64,000 nt of DNA from an uncultured Clostridia bacterium (GCA_934168355.1 CAKPNI010000001.1:30475-94474); one strand, 5' to 3'. Shown: positions 9,761 through 18,635, counted from the first letter of the stretch. Notes: generated by a model not told the origin, from the letters alone. Program-made: numbers and translations.

Positions 9761-10966
9761 ATGATAAGTAGAGATGAATACTTAAATGTATTAAAGAGAT
9801 TTAAAGATAAAGCATTGATAAAAGTTATAACAGGAATAAGAAGATGTGGGAAATCTACTATACTTGAAATGTTTCAAGATTATTTAAAAGAAAATGGAGT
9901 AGAAGAAGGTCAAATAATAAGTATCAATTTAGAAGATTTAGAGTATAACTTTATAACAGATTATATGACTTTATATAAATATATCAATGATAAATTAAAA
10001 GAAAAGAAAAAATATTATATATTTATAGATGAAGTTCAAAAAATAAATGAATTCCAAAAAGCAGTGGACAGCTTATATATAAAGAAAAATGTTGATTTGT
10101 ATATAACAGGCTCAAATGCGAATCTATTATCAAGTGAACTTGCAACACTTTTATCTGGAAGATATATAGAAGTTAAAATGTTACCATTATCTTTTAAAGA
10201 ATATAAAGAAGCCTATAAAGATTTAAATAATGAAGATCTATATCAAAAATATATTTCATTAGGTTCTCTTCCATATATTACATCACTAGATACTGAAGAT
10301 GATGTGAGTATGTATTTAAGTAGTGTATATAATGATATAATAATAAAAGATGTTATGACAAGAAAGAAAATACAAGATGAAACTATGCTCAGAAATGTTG
10401 CCAATTTTGCTATGGATAATATAGGAAGTCTTGTATCTACAAATAATATAGCAAATACTATGATAAGTGATGGTAAAGATATAAATGTAAGAACAGTTGA
10501 AAGATATCTAGAAGGATTCACAGAAAGTTTCTTTTTATATAAAGCTTCAAGATATGATATAAAAGGAAAAGAATATTTAAAGACTCAAGGAAAATATTAT
10601 GTTTCTGATTTAGGCTTTAGGTACTTTATGCTAGGAAGAAAAATAGGAGATTTTGGTCATATATTAGAAAATGTGGTTTATTTTGAACTTTTAAGAAGAG
10701 GTTATGATGTATATATAGGAAAAATAGATGAATATGAAGTGGACTTTGTAGCAATAAATAATGAAGGAAGATTATATGTCCAAGTTACTGATACTTTAAA
10801 AGGAATTGATGAGAATGACACAAAAATATTAGATAGAGAATTACGATCTTTAAGGAAAATAAATGATAATTATGAAAAAATAATATTAACTTCAGATAAA
10901 ATACCTGTTTCTAATGAAGATGGAATAAAAATAAAAAATGTTTTAGAATGGTTGCTTGATAAATAA
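9761..10966 (+). CDS. AAA_14 ATPase with C-terminal DUF4143 domain
   Basis: 401 residues. The Walker A motif is GIRRCGKSTIL (about residues 26-36), Walker B is YYIFIDEVQKI (about 85-95), and a sensor-like ITGSNANLLSSELATLLSGR follows. The C-terminal half carries the DUF4143 pattern, including ENVVYFELLRRGYDVYIGK and YEVDFVA, which resembles a PD-(D/E)XK nuclease-like fold. Such ATPases are common mobile single genes in gut bacteria and archaea; their role is unknown. It starts after AAAAGGAGG with its own promoter, so it is a one-gene unit. Confidence 0.9.
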   Translation: MISRDEYLNVLKRFKDKALIKVITGIRRCGKSTILEMFQDYLKENGVEEGQIISINLEDLEYNFITDYMTLYKYINDKLKEKKKYYIFIDEVQKINEFQKAVDSLYIKKNVDLYITGSNANLLSSELATLLSGRYIEVKMLPLSFKEYKEAYKDLNNEDLYQKYISLGSLPYITSLDTEDDVSMYLSSVYNDIIIKDVMTRKKIQDETMLRNVANFAMDNIGSLVSTNNIANTMISDGKDINVRTVERYLEGFTESFFLYKASRYDIKGKEYLKTQGKYYVSDLGFRYFMLGRKIGDFGHILENVVYFELLRRGYDVYIGKIDEYEVDFVAINNEGRLYVQVTDTLKGIDENDTKILDRELRSLRKINDNYEKIILTSDKIPVSNEDGIKIKNVLEWLLDK

Positions 10967-11050
10967 GAATATAAAGCAAGAAAATAGTAGAAATAAAAAA
11001 ATGTAATAAAGTTGTAACAAAACTGTAACAAAAAAGAAAAATAAATAATC

Positions 11051-11079
11051 TTGTCATAACCCTCAAACAATGTTAAAAT
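11051..11079 (+). promoter_or_regulatory. Promoter for the cohesin-like gene
   Basis: TTGTCA, 17-base spacer, TAAAAT, 40 bases before the ATG at 11120. Confidence 0.7.
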
Positions 11080-11119
11080 AAAAACAGGTATATAAAAAGA
11101 GAGGGAGGAAAACAAAAGA

Positions 11120-11899
11120 ATGAAAAAAATAGTAACAAGTTTTATTATATTAATAATAGCAATACTTATGTACCAAACAGTATATGCCGCAGAAAATAGT
11201 ACAGGAGCAAGTGTAGTATTTAACTTTTCTGGAGATAGCAAAGTAACACAAGGAACCAAAACAGTAACATATACAATATCATTAGGAAACTTTGTAGGAA
11301 TTCCAGAAAATGCAATGATGGGATATGAAGCAGTTCTTGAGTATGATAGTAATGTGTTTAATTCAGCTACAATAGAAGGATTAAATGATTGGACAGCACA
11401 ATACACAGAATCAACAAAAAGATTGATAGGAGAAACAAGAACAAAAGGAGAATCAAATAAGGAAATTGCAAAAATAACATTAACTTTAAAAGATGATGCT
11501 CCAGTAGGAAACACAACAGTAAAATTAAATAATGTTTTACTAACTGCAAATGGCAACCAAGAATTCTCGTACACAAAAGAAGCAACATTGCAAATAGAAG
11601 CAAAAGCTGAAGAACCAAAAAATGATGACAAAAATAATACTACAGAAAACACAAACACAACCCAAACTGCTACACAAAATGAAAGTAAAAATCAAACAAA
11701 TAGCAATATACAAAATCCAGTACCAAACAATACTTCAAATGAATATAAAAGCATTAAAAAAAATGGTACAAGCAATAATTCAAAAGCAGCATCAGTTTTA
11801 CCTAAGACAGGAACAGGAAGAATTGCACTAGCTGTATTTATGATTTTAATTATAGGAATTGGTTGTTTAATAAGATACAAATCAATTCAAACAAAATAA
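11120..11899 (+). CDS. Sortase-anchored cohesin-like surface protein (LPKTG)
   Basis: 259 residues. A signal peptide (about 1-24, ending VYAAE) is followed by a beta-sandwich domain, about 30-155 (SVVFNFSGDSKV, VTYTISLGNF, GYEAVLEYDSNVFNS, IAKITLTLKDDAPVG). This is the pattern of cohesin/NEAT-like carbohydrate-machinery modules, best matched by cohesin. A threonine/asparagine-rich wall-spanning linker follows, then LPKTG, a hydrophobic segment and a short basic tail, which is a complete cell-wall sorting signal. A sortase is encoded two genes downstream. The cohesin assignment is by eye and less certain than the anchoring. Confidence 0.8.
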   Translation: MKKIVTSFIILIIAILMYQTVYAAENSTGASVVFNFSGDSKVTQGTKTVTYTISLGNFVGIPENAMMGYEAVLEYDSNVFNSATIEGLNDWTAQYTESTKRLIGETRTKGESNKEIAKITLTLKDDAPVGNTTVKLNNVLLTANGNQEFSYTKEATLQIEAKAEEPKNDDKNNTTENTNTTQTATQNESKNQTNSNIQNPVPNNTSNEYKSIKKNGTSNNSKAASVLPKTGTGRIALAVFMILIIGIGCLIRYKSIQTK

Positions 11900-11931
11900 T
11901 AAAAAAAGCATAAAAAATATCGAAAAAACTA

Positions 11932-11960
11932 TTGCCTAAAAAGAGCAAAAATGATATAAT
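11932..11960 (+). promoter_or_regulatory. Promoter for the LAYTG protein/sortase pair
   Basis: TTGCCT, 17-base spacer, TATAAT, 32 bases before the ATG at 11992. Confidence 0.7.
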
Positions 11961-11991
11961 GAATGCATAATAAAAAAGGGAGGATTTAATT

Positions 11992-12510
11992 ATGAAAAAA
12001 CTATTAACAATTTCAATTTTAGCAATTGCTTTAGTATTAATGGCCGTAACAGGAGTTAATGCAACAACAAACGACAATTTAGCTGAAACACTATACAATA
12101 TAGGAGCTAAATATGGTATGACAAAAGCTGATAAAGTAAAAATTGAAAGATACTTAGCTGATTATCCAGTTACAGAATCAGAAGCTAATGCAATAGTTGC
12201 AAAAGCTAATGAAGCTGCAAAAGTAATGGATAATGCTGGAGTAACAGACTTCAATAAATTATCAAAAGAACAAAAAGCTGAAATAAAATCAATTGCTAAT
12301 CAAGCTGCAAGTATTGTTGGTGTTACTTTAACATACAAATCTGGTTCTGTTGAAATATACAAAAACGGAAAATTAATTGAAACAGTTACTAATAACAATG
12401 GAAAACTTGCTTACACAGGAAATAATAATATGGTTTTAGTTGTTTCTTCAATAGCAGTTATAGCCCTAGCTTCAGTAGCAGTTGCTAGAAAGAAATTAGC
12501 TAATGCATAA
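11992..12510 (+). CDS. Secreted protein with atypical LAYTG sorting signal
   Basis: 172 residues. A signal peptide (about 1-25, ending VNATT) precedes an alanine/lysine-rich helical region (about 30-105). A short segment, VEIYKNGKLIETVTNNNG, leads to LAYTG, a hydrophobic stretch and RKKLANA. The C-terminus has the order of a sortase substrate, but with LAYTG in place of LPxTG. The sortase gene overlaps this one by 8 bases, which suggests that sortase is the dedicated partner. No function beyond surface display can be assigned. Confidence 0.8.
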   Translation: MKKLLTISILAIALVLMAVTGVNATTNDNLAETLYNIGAKYGMTKADKVKIERYLADYPVTESEANAIVAKANEAAKVMDNAGVTDFNKLSKEQKAEIKSIANQAASIVGVTLTYKSGSVEIYKNGKLIETVTNNNGKLAYTGNNNMVLVVSSIAVIALASVAVARKKLANA

Positions 12511-13123
12511 TTTAGCAAGAAATGCAATAAAAGCAACTATTATAGAATTAATAGTTGCTTTATTTATTACTGCACTTTTGATAGGTATAGGATATATTCT
12601 ATTTGGGGCTAAAATAGAAGAAAATATGTCATTAATAAGCAAAGTATCAATTGGAGTCAGTAACGGAAATGAAGTTGTTGAAACAGTGGTAGATGATAAT
12701 GATAAATTAAAAAATTATCCAGAATATGGAACAAAATACGCAAATATAAAAATACCAAAAATAGATGTAGATCTTCCTGTATATTACGGTGATAGTTTAG
12801 ATGTTCTAAAAAAAGGAGTAGGACATTCAAGTGGAAGCTATTTTCCAGGAGAAGGTGGCTCAATAATATATATGGGGCATAACTCAAAAAAAATGTTTAG
12901 AAGATTTTCAGAATTACAAAAAGGGAATGAGATAGAGGTTACCACTAATTATGGAGATTTTAAATACAAAATATATGATATGCAATTAATAAAAGAAACT
13001 GATGTGGATAAACTTCCAATTCAAAAAGACAAAGAAATTTTAATGGTATATACGTGTTATCCATTTAACAATATAGGATATGCAACACAAAGATATGTAG
13101 TATATGCGGAATTAGAAAATTAG
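12503..13123 (+). CDS. Class D-type sortase
   Basis: Transpeptidase that cleaves a sorting signal and joins the protein to the cell wall. 206 residues with one N-terminal membrane segment (about 10-32). Catalytic residues are visible: His in IYMGHNS, Cys in MVYTCYPF and Arg in TQRYVVYAE. The TCYPF context is that of class D enzymes. The ATG overlaps the end of the LAYTG-protein gene, so the pair is translationally coupled. The LPKTG cohesin-like protein at 11120 is another likely substrate. Confidence 0.92.
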   Translation: MHNLARNAIKATIIELIVALFITALLIGIGYILFGAKIEENMSLISKVSIGVSNGNEVVETVVDDNDKLKNYPEYGTKYANIKIPKIDVDLPVYYGDSLDVLKKGVGHSSGSYFPGEGGSIIYMGHNSKKMFRRFSELQKGNEIEVTTNYGDFKYKIYDMQLIKETDVDKLPIQKDKEILMVYTCYPFNNIGYATQRYVVYAELEN

Positions 13124-13135
13124 GAGGAAAGAATA

Positions 13136-13990
13136 GTGGCAAAGAAAATAATACAATATATAGTGGCTACAATATTAGCATTGGCTATACTTGGATTAGT
13201 TGTAATAAATATACTTTCAACTTCTATCTTAAATAAGGGGTATATAATATCTAAATTACAAACTCAACAGTATTATGATAAAATATATGAAGAAACTGAA
13301 TCAAATTTTGAAAATTATATACATCAATCAGGTCTTGATGAAGATGTATTAAAAGACATAGTATCAAAAGAAAAAATAGAAAAAGATACCAAAATAATTT
13401 TAAACAATATATATAATGGTATGGATGAAAAGATAGATACAAAAGAAATTAAAGAAAAATTAAATGAAAATATAAATAATTCTTTGAATGGAAAAATTTC
13501 TAGTTCAGAACAAAAATCTATAGACACTTTTGTTGATACAATTTGTAAAGAATATGAAACAACAATTTTACATACCAATTATGAAAAAAAGATACATGAA
13601 ACAATAGAAAAAATAAATAAATATATCGATTTATCCAAAAAAGCAATGATGATAATTATAGGTGTTTCAGTTATATTATTAATTTTATTAACAATAAGAA
13701 GAATTTATAGAATTATTTCAAAAATTGGTGTGGCATTTATAATTGATGGTTTGATTTTGGTATTAGCAAAAAAATATATTGGTTCCAACATAAAAGTAGA
13801 TACAATAAAGTTGCTAAATAACGGGATATCTGATGTATTGCAAAGTATTTTAAATGAAATGATAGGAAAAGTATTAAAAACTGGTAGTATATTATTGGCT
13901 TTGGGAATTACAATGATAATAATTTATGGAATAATAAAAAGCATTCGTAAAGCAAAAAGAGAAAAAGACCAATATACACCAGAAAATTAA
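13136..13990 (+). CDS. Membrane protein of unknown function, GTG start
   Basis: 284 residues. A GTG start follows AGGAGGAAAG just after the sortase stop, so it belongs to the sortase transcript. One membrane segment lies at about 5-28. An acidic/lysine-rich, probably helical extracytoplasmic domain covers about 35-165, followed by three further membrane segments (about 168-185, 200-215 and 245-265) and a basic tail. I do not recognise the family. Confidence 0.75.
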   Translation: MAKKIIQYIVATILALAILGLVVINILSTSILNKGYIISKLQTQQYYDKIYEETESNFENYIHQSGLDEDVLKDIVSKEKIEKDTKIILNNIYNGMDEKIDTKEIKEKLNENINNSLNGKISSSEQKSIDTFVDTICKEYETTILHTNYEKKIHETIEKINKYIDLSKKAMMIIIGVSVILLILLTIRRIYRIISKIGVAFIIDGLILVLAKKYIGSNIKVDTIKLLNNGISDVLQSILNEMIGKVLKTGSILLALGITMIIIYGIIKSIRKAKREKDQYTPEN

Positions 13991-14006
13991 TTAGGGGAGA
14001 AATTTA

Positions 14007-14720
14007 ATGGAAGAATTAGATTTAAAAGAATTATTAAGCTTATTTTGGAGCAAAATTTTTCAAATAATAGTAATTGTACTTATAGTAACAGGAGTAGGAG
14101 TAATTTATACATATGGCTTTACCACTCCTAAATATAGTTCATCAACAACACTTGTACTTACAGGTTCAGAGCCATCAACAAGCTCAGATGCCACAAATTC
14201 AATAACAACAACAGATATAACTTTAAACTCAAAATTAGTATCAACATATAGTGAACTTGTAAAAAGTAGTAAAGTTTTAAGACAGGTTATATCAAATTTA
14301 GGAATAGATGTAAATGAAGATGAATTAAGAAAAAATGTAACAGTAAAATCTGTTGAAGATACAGAAGTAATAAAAATTACTGTAACAAATGCAAATGCTG
14401 CATATTCAGCAAAAATAGCAAATGAAATAGCCAAAATATTTTCAGGAATGGTTTCAGATATCTATAATATAAATAATATATATATAGTAGATGAGGCAGA
14501 AGTATCAAATACGCCATCAAATATACATCATAGTAAGGACATAATGATATTTGGATTTTTAGGACTAGTAATATCTATAATGTATGTTTTAATTGCTAAT
14601 ATGTTAGATACAACAGTAAAAACACCAGAAGATGTTGAAAAAGGAGTAGGTTTACCAGTACTTGTAACTATTCCATATATAGAAAACTTTGGAAACGAAA
14701 AAGGAGGTAAAAGAAAATGA
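14007..14720 (+). CDS. Capsule chain-length regulator (CpsC/CapA/YveK-like)
   Basis: 237 residues with the Wzz layout. A short cytoplasmic N-terminus, ELDLKELLSLFWSKI, precedes membrane segment one (about 17-38). A threonine/serine-rich external domain follows (KYSSSTTLVLTG), then membrane segment two (about 174-195) and a cytoplasmic tail. In Firmicutes this protein activates the separate tyrosine kinase, which is the next gene here and overlaps by 4 bases. It follows the sortase-operon membrane gene by 16 bases. Confidence 0.92.
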   Translation: MEELDLKELLSLFWSKIFQIIVIVLIVTGVGVIYTYGFTTPKYSSSTTLVLTGSEPSTSSDATNSITTTDITLNSKLVSTYSELVKSSKVLRQVISNLGIDVNEDELRKNVTVKSVEDTEVIKITVTNANAAYSAKIANEIAKIFSGMVSDIYNINNIYIVDEAEVSNTPSNIHHSKDIMIFGFLGLVISIMYVLIANMLDTTVKTPEDVEKGVGLPVLVTIPYIENFGNEKGGKRK

Positions 14721-15697
14721 AAAAAGAAGTAATAGCACATAAAAATCCTAAATCTCCTATTTCAGAAGTTTTTAGAACACTAAGAACAAATATACAATTT
14801 ATGGATGTAAACAAAAAAATGAAAGTATTGACAGTTACATCAACTTTCCCAGGAGAGGGAAAAAGTTGGGTTGCATCAAACTTAGCAGTTACATTTGCCC
14901 AAGCGGGAAAAAAGGTTGTTTTAATAGATGCAGACATGAGAAAAGGAAGACAGTATGCAATATTTGGACTTTCTCCAAAACCAGGACTTTCAAACTTTTT
15001 ATCACAGGTTGAAATGGATAATAATGGTAGATTGTCAGAAAATGTAGCAGACTATATTCAACCAACAGAAGTTGAAAATTTATTTGTCATTACAGCAGGA
15101 AATGTACCACCAAATCCATCAGAGCTTTTAGTATCAACTCAAATGATAGGTTTATTGGATGCATTAAGAAATTCTTGTGATATGATAATAATAGATGGAA
15201 CACCAAGCGAGCTAGTTACAGATGCTGTTATCTTATCGAGAATATCTGATTCTACAGTAATAGTAACTGCACACAAGATTACAAAAAAAGATGCATTAGA
15301 AAGAGTAGTAAAAAATATACAAAATGTTGGTGGAAAAATTGCTGGAGTTATAATAAACAAAGTTCCGATATCAGCAAAACGCTATGGTGAAAAGTATTAC
15401 TATTATGGAGAAGATAGAATTTTATCTGGAAAATCGAAAAAAGTTGCTAATATATCAAAAGCACAATCTACAAGAGAAAATTTTTCATTTGGAAATAATC
15501 AAGTAGATAAAAATCCATATCAAGATGATATGGATGAAATGGAAAGTAAAGACTTTTTAAGAGAAGATTCAGAGCCTTTATTTATTCGTAAAAACGAAGA
15601 AATAGTAAATCAAAATGAAGAAGTATCATTAGACAAAACAAATGATATATTAAAACAAATTAACGAATATTTAGATAACGAAAAAAAGAAACTATAA
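14717..15697 (+). CDS. Bacterial tyrosine kinase (CpsD/CapB/YwqD-like)
   Basis: 326 residues. Autophosphorylating BY-kinase of capsule and exopolysaccharide synthesis. Walker A is TFPGEGKSW and A' is VVLIDADMRKGRQ; the Walker B region is DMIIIDGTP. A tyrosine-rich stretch (RYGEKYYYYGEDR, about residues 220-232) would be the autophosphorylation cluster. It is followed by an unusually long acidic tail of nearly 100 residues, whereas the cluster normally ends the protein. The gene overlaps its activator by 4 bases. Confidence 0.93.
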   Translation: MKKEVIAHKNPKSPISEVFRTLRTNIQFMDVNKKMKVLTVTSTFPGEGKSWVASNLAVTFAQAGKKVVLIDADMRKGRQYAIFGLSPKPGLSNFLSQVEMDNNGRLSENVADYIQPTEVENLFVITAGNVPPNPSELLVSTQMIGLLDALRNSCDMIIIDGTPSELVTDAVILSRISDSTVIVTAHKITKKDALERVVKNIQNVGGKIAGVIINKVPISAKRYGEKYYYYGEDRILSGKSKKVANISKAQSTRENFSFGNNQVDKNPYQDDMDEMESKDFLREDSEPLFIRKNEEIVNQNEEVSLDKTNDILKQINEYLDNEKKKL

Positions 15698-15716
15698 AAG
15701 CTTAAAAAGGAGAATA

Positions 15717-16496
15717 ATGAAAATGATTGATTTTCATTCACATGTTCTTCCAAATGTTGATGATGGTTCAAAAAGCGTTGAGGAAACGTTTAAATTACTA
15801 GAAGAGGCAAAAGAGGCAGGATTCGATGGAGTAATATCAACCTCTCATTATATGGAAGAATATTATGAAGTAAATGTAGCTGAAAGAAAAGTATGGATAA
15901 ATGCACTATCAGAAAATTTATATCAGAAAAATATAGATTTAAAGCTATATTTAGGTAACGAAATTTATATATCCAAAAATATCATTGATTTTTTAGAAAC
16001 TGGGAAAGCAACAAGTATTAATAATTCCAATTACGTACTTTTTGAATTCCCTATGAATTCTAAACCAATGGATATGTATGATATTATATATGATATGTTA
16101 GAATATAAATTGGTACCAGTCTTAGCTCATCCTGAGAGATATTCGTTTGTACAAAAAGAGCCTAATTTGGTATACGACTTAATTCAAAAAGGGGTTCTTA
16201 TGCAATCAAATTATGGTAGTATCTTAGGAATGTATGGCGAAAAAGCGCAAATTATTGTTAGGAAATTATTAGAAAATAATATGGTACATTTTTTAGGTAG
16301 TGATGTACATAGGGCTAATTCTATTTATTCTAAAATTCAAAGTAGTTTAGGAGAGATTGAAGCGATAGTGGGAGAGGAGAAACTAAAAGAGATTAGTTCG
16401 GTCAATCCAAAATTGGTTGTGGATAACAAGAGAATTGATATTGATGAGCCAAGGGAAATTAAGTTATCTTTAAAGGAAAAGATGAAGCTCTTATAA
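15717..16496 (+). CDS. PHP-type tyrosine-protein phosphatase (CpsB/CapC/YwqE-like)
   Basis: 259 residues. Manganese-dependent phosphatase that reverses BY-kinase phosphorylation. Metal ligands show in MIDFHSHVLPNVDDGS, STSHYMEEYY, LAHPERY and LGSDVHRANS. It completes the three-gene module with the chain-length regulator and kinase. Two in-frame ATGs (15717 and 15723) both lie within range of AAAAGGAG. The operon ends here, with AT-rich hairpins downstream. Confidence 0.95.
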   Translation: MKMIDFHSHVLPNVDDGSKSVEETFKLLEEAKEAGFDGVISTSHYMEEYYEVNVAERKVWINALSENLYQKNIDLKLYLGNEIYISKNIIDFLETGKATSINNSNYVLFEFPMNSKPMDMYDIIYDMLEYKLVPVLAHPERYSFVQKEPNLVYDLIQKGVLMQSNYGSILGMYGEKAQIIVRKLLENNMVHFLGSDVHRANSIYSKIQSSLGEIEAIVGEEKLKEISSVNPKLVVDNKRIDIDEPREIKLSLKEKMKLL

Positions 16497-16549
16497 ATTA
16501 TCATCTCCAATACTTAAAATTTTTTTGTAAAACTTTCCTAAAGTTTTGT

Positions 16550-16648
16550 TTAAAGTATAAATTTTGTAATTTATGCTTTAAGAATTGTGCGGTAGTACAA
16601 ATTCATGGCTTGCTTTATACACAAAAGCAAGGATTGTACTACCACACA
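16550..16648 (+). other. Two adjacent hairpins in gene-free stretch 16497-17015
   Basis: A 13-bp AT-rich hairpin (16550-16562 with 16569-16581) is probably the capsule-operon terminator. Next is a two-tier structure: an outer 15-bp arm (16586-16600 with 16634-16648, one mismatch or G-U) enclosing an inner 8-bp hairpin (CTTGCTTT with AAAGCAAG, loop 16617-16623). The second could be a structured RNA or a small inverted-repeat element. No function is assigned. Confidence 0.5.
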
Positions 16649-16754
16649 CCAGAGTTGTTTTTACTTCAAAATGCTCATAAATTTTTTGATATTTTTTGGA
16701 ACTTTTTAGAACTGCTTCAAAGCACATTTTAAATTGGCATTTTTGCCGAAATTA

Positions 16755-16870
16755 CACAAAAAAATACAGGTTAGAAATTTGTTTCCTAACCTGATATTAT
16801 GGTGCCGTTGGCGTAGTTATCTACAACTCTTTTCGGCTCTCGTGACAATTGATACAAATATCAATCAATT
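16755..16870 (-). ncRNA. Candidate small RNA with own promoter and terminator
   Basis: On the minus strand, TTGCAA (16899-16904), 16 bases, TATACT (16877-16882) predicts a start near 16870. The roughly 115-base transcript has a hairpin with a TTTG loop (ATTGATA/TATCAAT), a GCCG/CGGC stem enclosing a GTAG-ATAA-CTAC hairpin, and ends in AGGTTAG/CTAACCT followed by a U tract. There is no SD or plausible reading frame. I could not match it to a known family. It lies downstream of the orphan gene at 17016-18074. Confidence 0.6.
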
Positions 16871-17015
16871 TATTAAAGTATATCATATTTATAATAAATT
16901 GCAATAGTAGAATTAAGATTTATTTAAAAACTAATATATTCAAATTACAATAAACAATTGGATGCACATAATTGCACATCCAATTGTAATGCAAAAATAT
17001 TTTTTGCTGGCGATT

Positions 17016-18074
17016 TTAAAGCAAATATAGAAAATATCTACATGAGCTATATTCGTATCCAACAAGTTTTCCAAAATCCTTTTGATAATAGTCCCAAATG
17101 TAGACACCAGAAGACTCAACCACATAGACAACACCAGATTCTTCCAAAAAACTAATCAATGTTTGGTATGGCTTGTAAGCCATAATCATACGTTTCGATG
17201 CTCTGCACTCTAAATATTTCATTTTACCAGAGTCAATTTCATTTTCTGTTTTATCAATTATTGCCTTTCTCTGTTCTGGATTGAGTTCAACTTTTAGTTT
17301 ATCATTGAAAGAACTGTGATAATCACTTTCAATATCACATTGTCCAGATCCAGTAAGCATTGGTACAGAATTTTGATTATCAAAGTAGAAATTCCAGATG
17401 TTTTTTAGCCCATCAAGTAATCTTAGATATAAATTTGAACATCCGTTATTATACTTTTCAATTGAATTCTTACTCATAATGGCAAACTGCATATCACCAC
17501 ATCTGTCATCACCAAAATGGAAAGGCCAGAAGCCAATGATGATGTCCTTGCATATTCTAATATTGTCTTCGTAAACATCAGAATAAACACGATAAAAAGC
17601 ACCATCTTTGGTTGTCTGTTTTTTAAAACGAATTTTATATAAATGGTAGTTTAATGCTGTTTGATAGGTACTTCCAAAAATTGCATATAAGATACCAAGG
17701 TCATTAATCATTTCTACCTCTGACCGAGTATCCTCATAGTAATTTTTGTCATCTTCAAAATGAACATTCCATTTAAAATTTTGGTTTGGATTCCATTCAT
17801 TTTCATTATGATATGATTGACTACTATAGCTATATGCTTTTTTATCCCCAAATGAATCCTCAAAGTCAAAACTAGTTGTACTATAATCTTCTGTATGTTG
17901 CTTAAGAATCTCATGAGTTTCTTCATAAACTTTGAGCTTTTTTTCAACTTTAGCTAAAAGCCGTTTAGCCGTTTCTTGCTCTGGACCAAAATCAAGTTTA
18001 ACACGTAATTGAAGTGCTTCGACCCTATGCTTTAACTTGGTGTATTCTTCTGGATTAAACTGTTGTTTTTTCAT
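17016..18074 (-). CDS. Hypothetical protein, accessory, with CGG codons
   Basis: 352 residues, cytoplasmic (no signal peptide or membrane segment). The N-terminal ~60 residues are a charged helix (YTKLKHRVEALQ, AKRLLAKVEKKLKVYEE). The middle is aromatic and asparagine-rich, and the end reads GVYIWDYYQKDFGKLVGYEY. I do not recognise the family. It uses CGG twice as an ordinary in-frame codon (17961 and 17724), unlike the conserved genes, which fits acquisition from elsewhere. It is transcribed from a strong promoter with an adjacent palindrome and starts after AGGAGGGC. Confidence 0.75.
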   Translation of the reverse strand: MKKQQFNPEEYTKLKHRVEALQLRVKLDFGPEQETAKRLLAKVEKKLKVYEETHEILKQHTEDYSTTSFDFEDSFGDKKAYSYSSQSYHNENEWNPNQNFKWNVHFEDDKNYYEDTRSEVEMINDLGILYAIFGSTYQTALNYHLYKIRFKKQTTKDGAFYRVYSDVYEDNIRICKDIIIGFWPFHFGDDRCGDMQFAIMSKNSIEKYNNGCSNLYLRLLDGLKNIWNFYFDNQNSVPMLTGSGQCDIESDYHSSFNDKLKVELNPEQRKAIIDKTENEIDSGKMKYLECRASKRMIMAYKPYQTLISFLEESGVVYVVESSGVYIWDYYQKDFGKLVGYEYSSCRYFLYLL

Positions 18075-18098
18075 TATATTGCCCTCCTAAAATTTTTA

Positions 18099-18151
18099 GT
18101 AAGTACTTACTTACATATTTACAGTATAGCACATTTCACATAAAATAACAA
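18099..18151 (-). promoter_or_regulatory. Promoter and palindromic operator for the 17016-18074 gene
   Basis: On the minus strand: TTGTTA (18146-18151), 17 bases, TATACT (18123-18128). A perfect 12-base palindrome GTAAGTACTTAC (18099-18110) lies just after the predicted transcription start, with an extra TTAC repeat beside it. Position and symmetry suggest a repressor site. Confidence 0.65.
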
Positions 18152-18227
18152 GTTATTGTTTGTTAGAGTATGAAAGAATATGATTCATTTATGATAATGT
18201 CTTAAATGAAAAAAATATGATATAAGT

Positions 18228-18299
18228 AAATCTGATAAAAATATCGGCATTGCTTATGTTTTAGGAATAGATGTTAATGATTTAAGAAAAAAATTCTAA
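18228..18299 (+). pseudogene. Possible 3' remnant of an XRE-type regulator
   Basis: A short frame ends IAYVLGIDVNDLRKKF before TAA. This resembles the last helices of helix-turn-helix regulators (LAKVLGV-like), but has no upstream body, start or SD. Weak evidence; listed because the gap 18075-18677 otherwise holds only this, the integrase remnant and a terminator. Confidence 0.25.
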
Positions 18300-18420
18300 A
18301 ATTGACCATTATTTTTAATCTGTTTTATTTTTGTTTCTAGTTTTACTTTACCATTTGTTATTGTATAATTCATTTCATTATCTTTTAATAAATCCACCAA
18401 TATTAAGTCCATTTTGCTGA

Positions 18421-18549
18421 ATATATACACTAAGATATGCCTATGCAGATATAGAAAATAAAAAGGCATCTACAAACATAATCGAAAATAAACTTGCATT
18501 GGATACAAAAGATATAAAAAAAGAACAAATTACAAAACTCGCTATTTAG
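18421..18549 (+). pseudogene. C-terminal remnant of a tyrosine recombinase (integrase)
   Basis: A frame reads TLRYAYADIENKKASTN and continues to TAG at 18547. This resembles the end of phage/ICE tyrosine recombinases, where TLRYAHAD-like residues surround the catalytic tyrosine. It opens directly after a stop codon with no start or upstream domain. The tRNA-Leu 130 bases away is a typical attachment site, so this is probably the scar of a decayed element. Confidence 0.4.
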
Positions 18550-18635
18550 GTAATCTGTCTTAAAAAATACATTTCTAACTTTTTATAAAAATTCTAATTT
18601 TGGAAAAGTGTTAGAACTTTGTACATTTTTATAAA

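Noticed and set aside
11367..11831. Leucine-rich and lysine-rich ORFs in other frames of the cohesin-like gene
   Set aside because: Frame shadows of the LPKTG protein gene, with no SD and low-complexity translations.
16800..16860. A known riboswitch or tRNA-like element
   Set aside because: No match to the conserved cores I know (TPP, cobalamin, c-di-GMP, SAM, lysine, preQ1, ZTP, fluoride). Kept as an unnamed RNA candidate.
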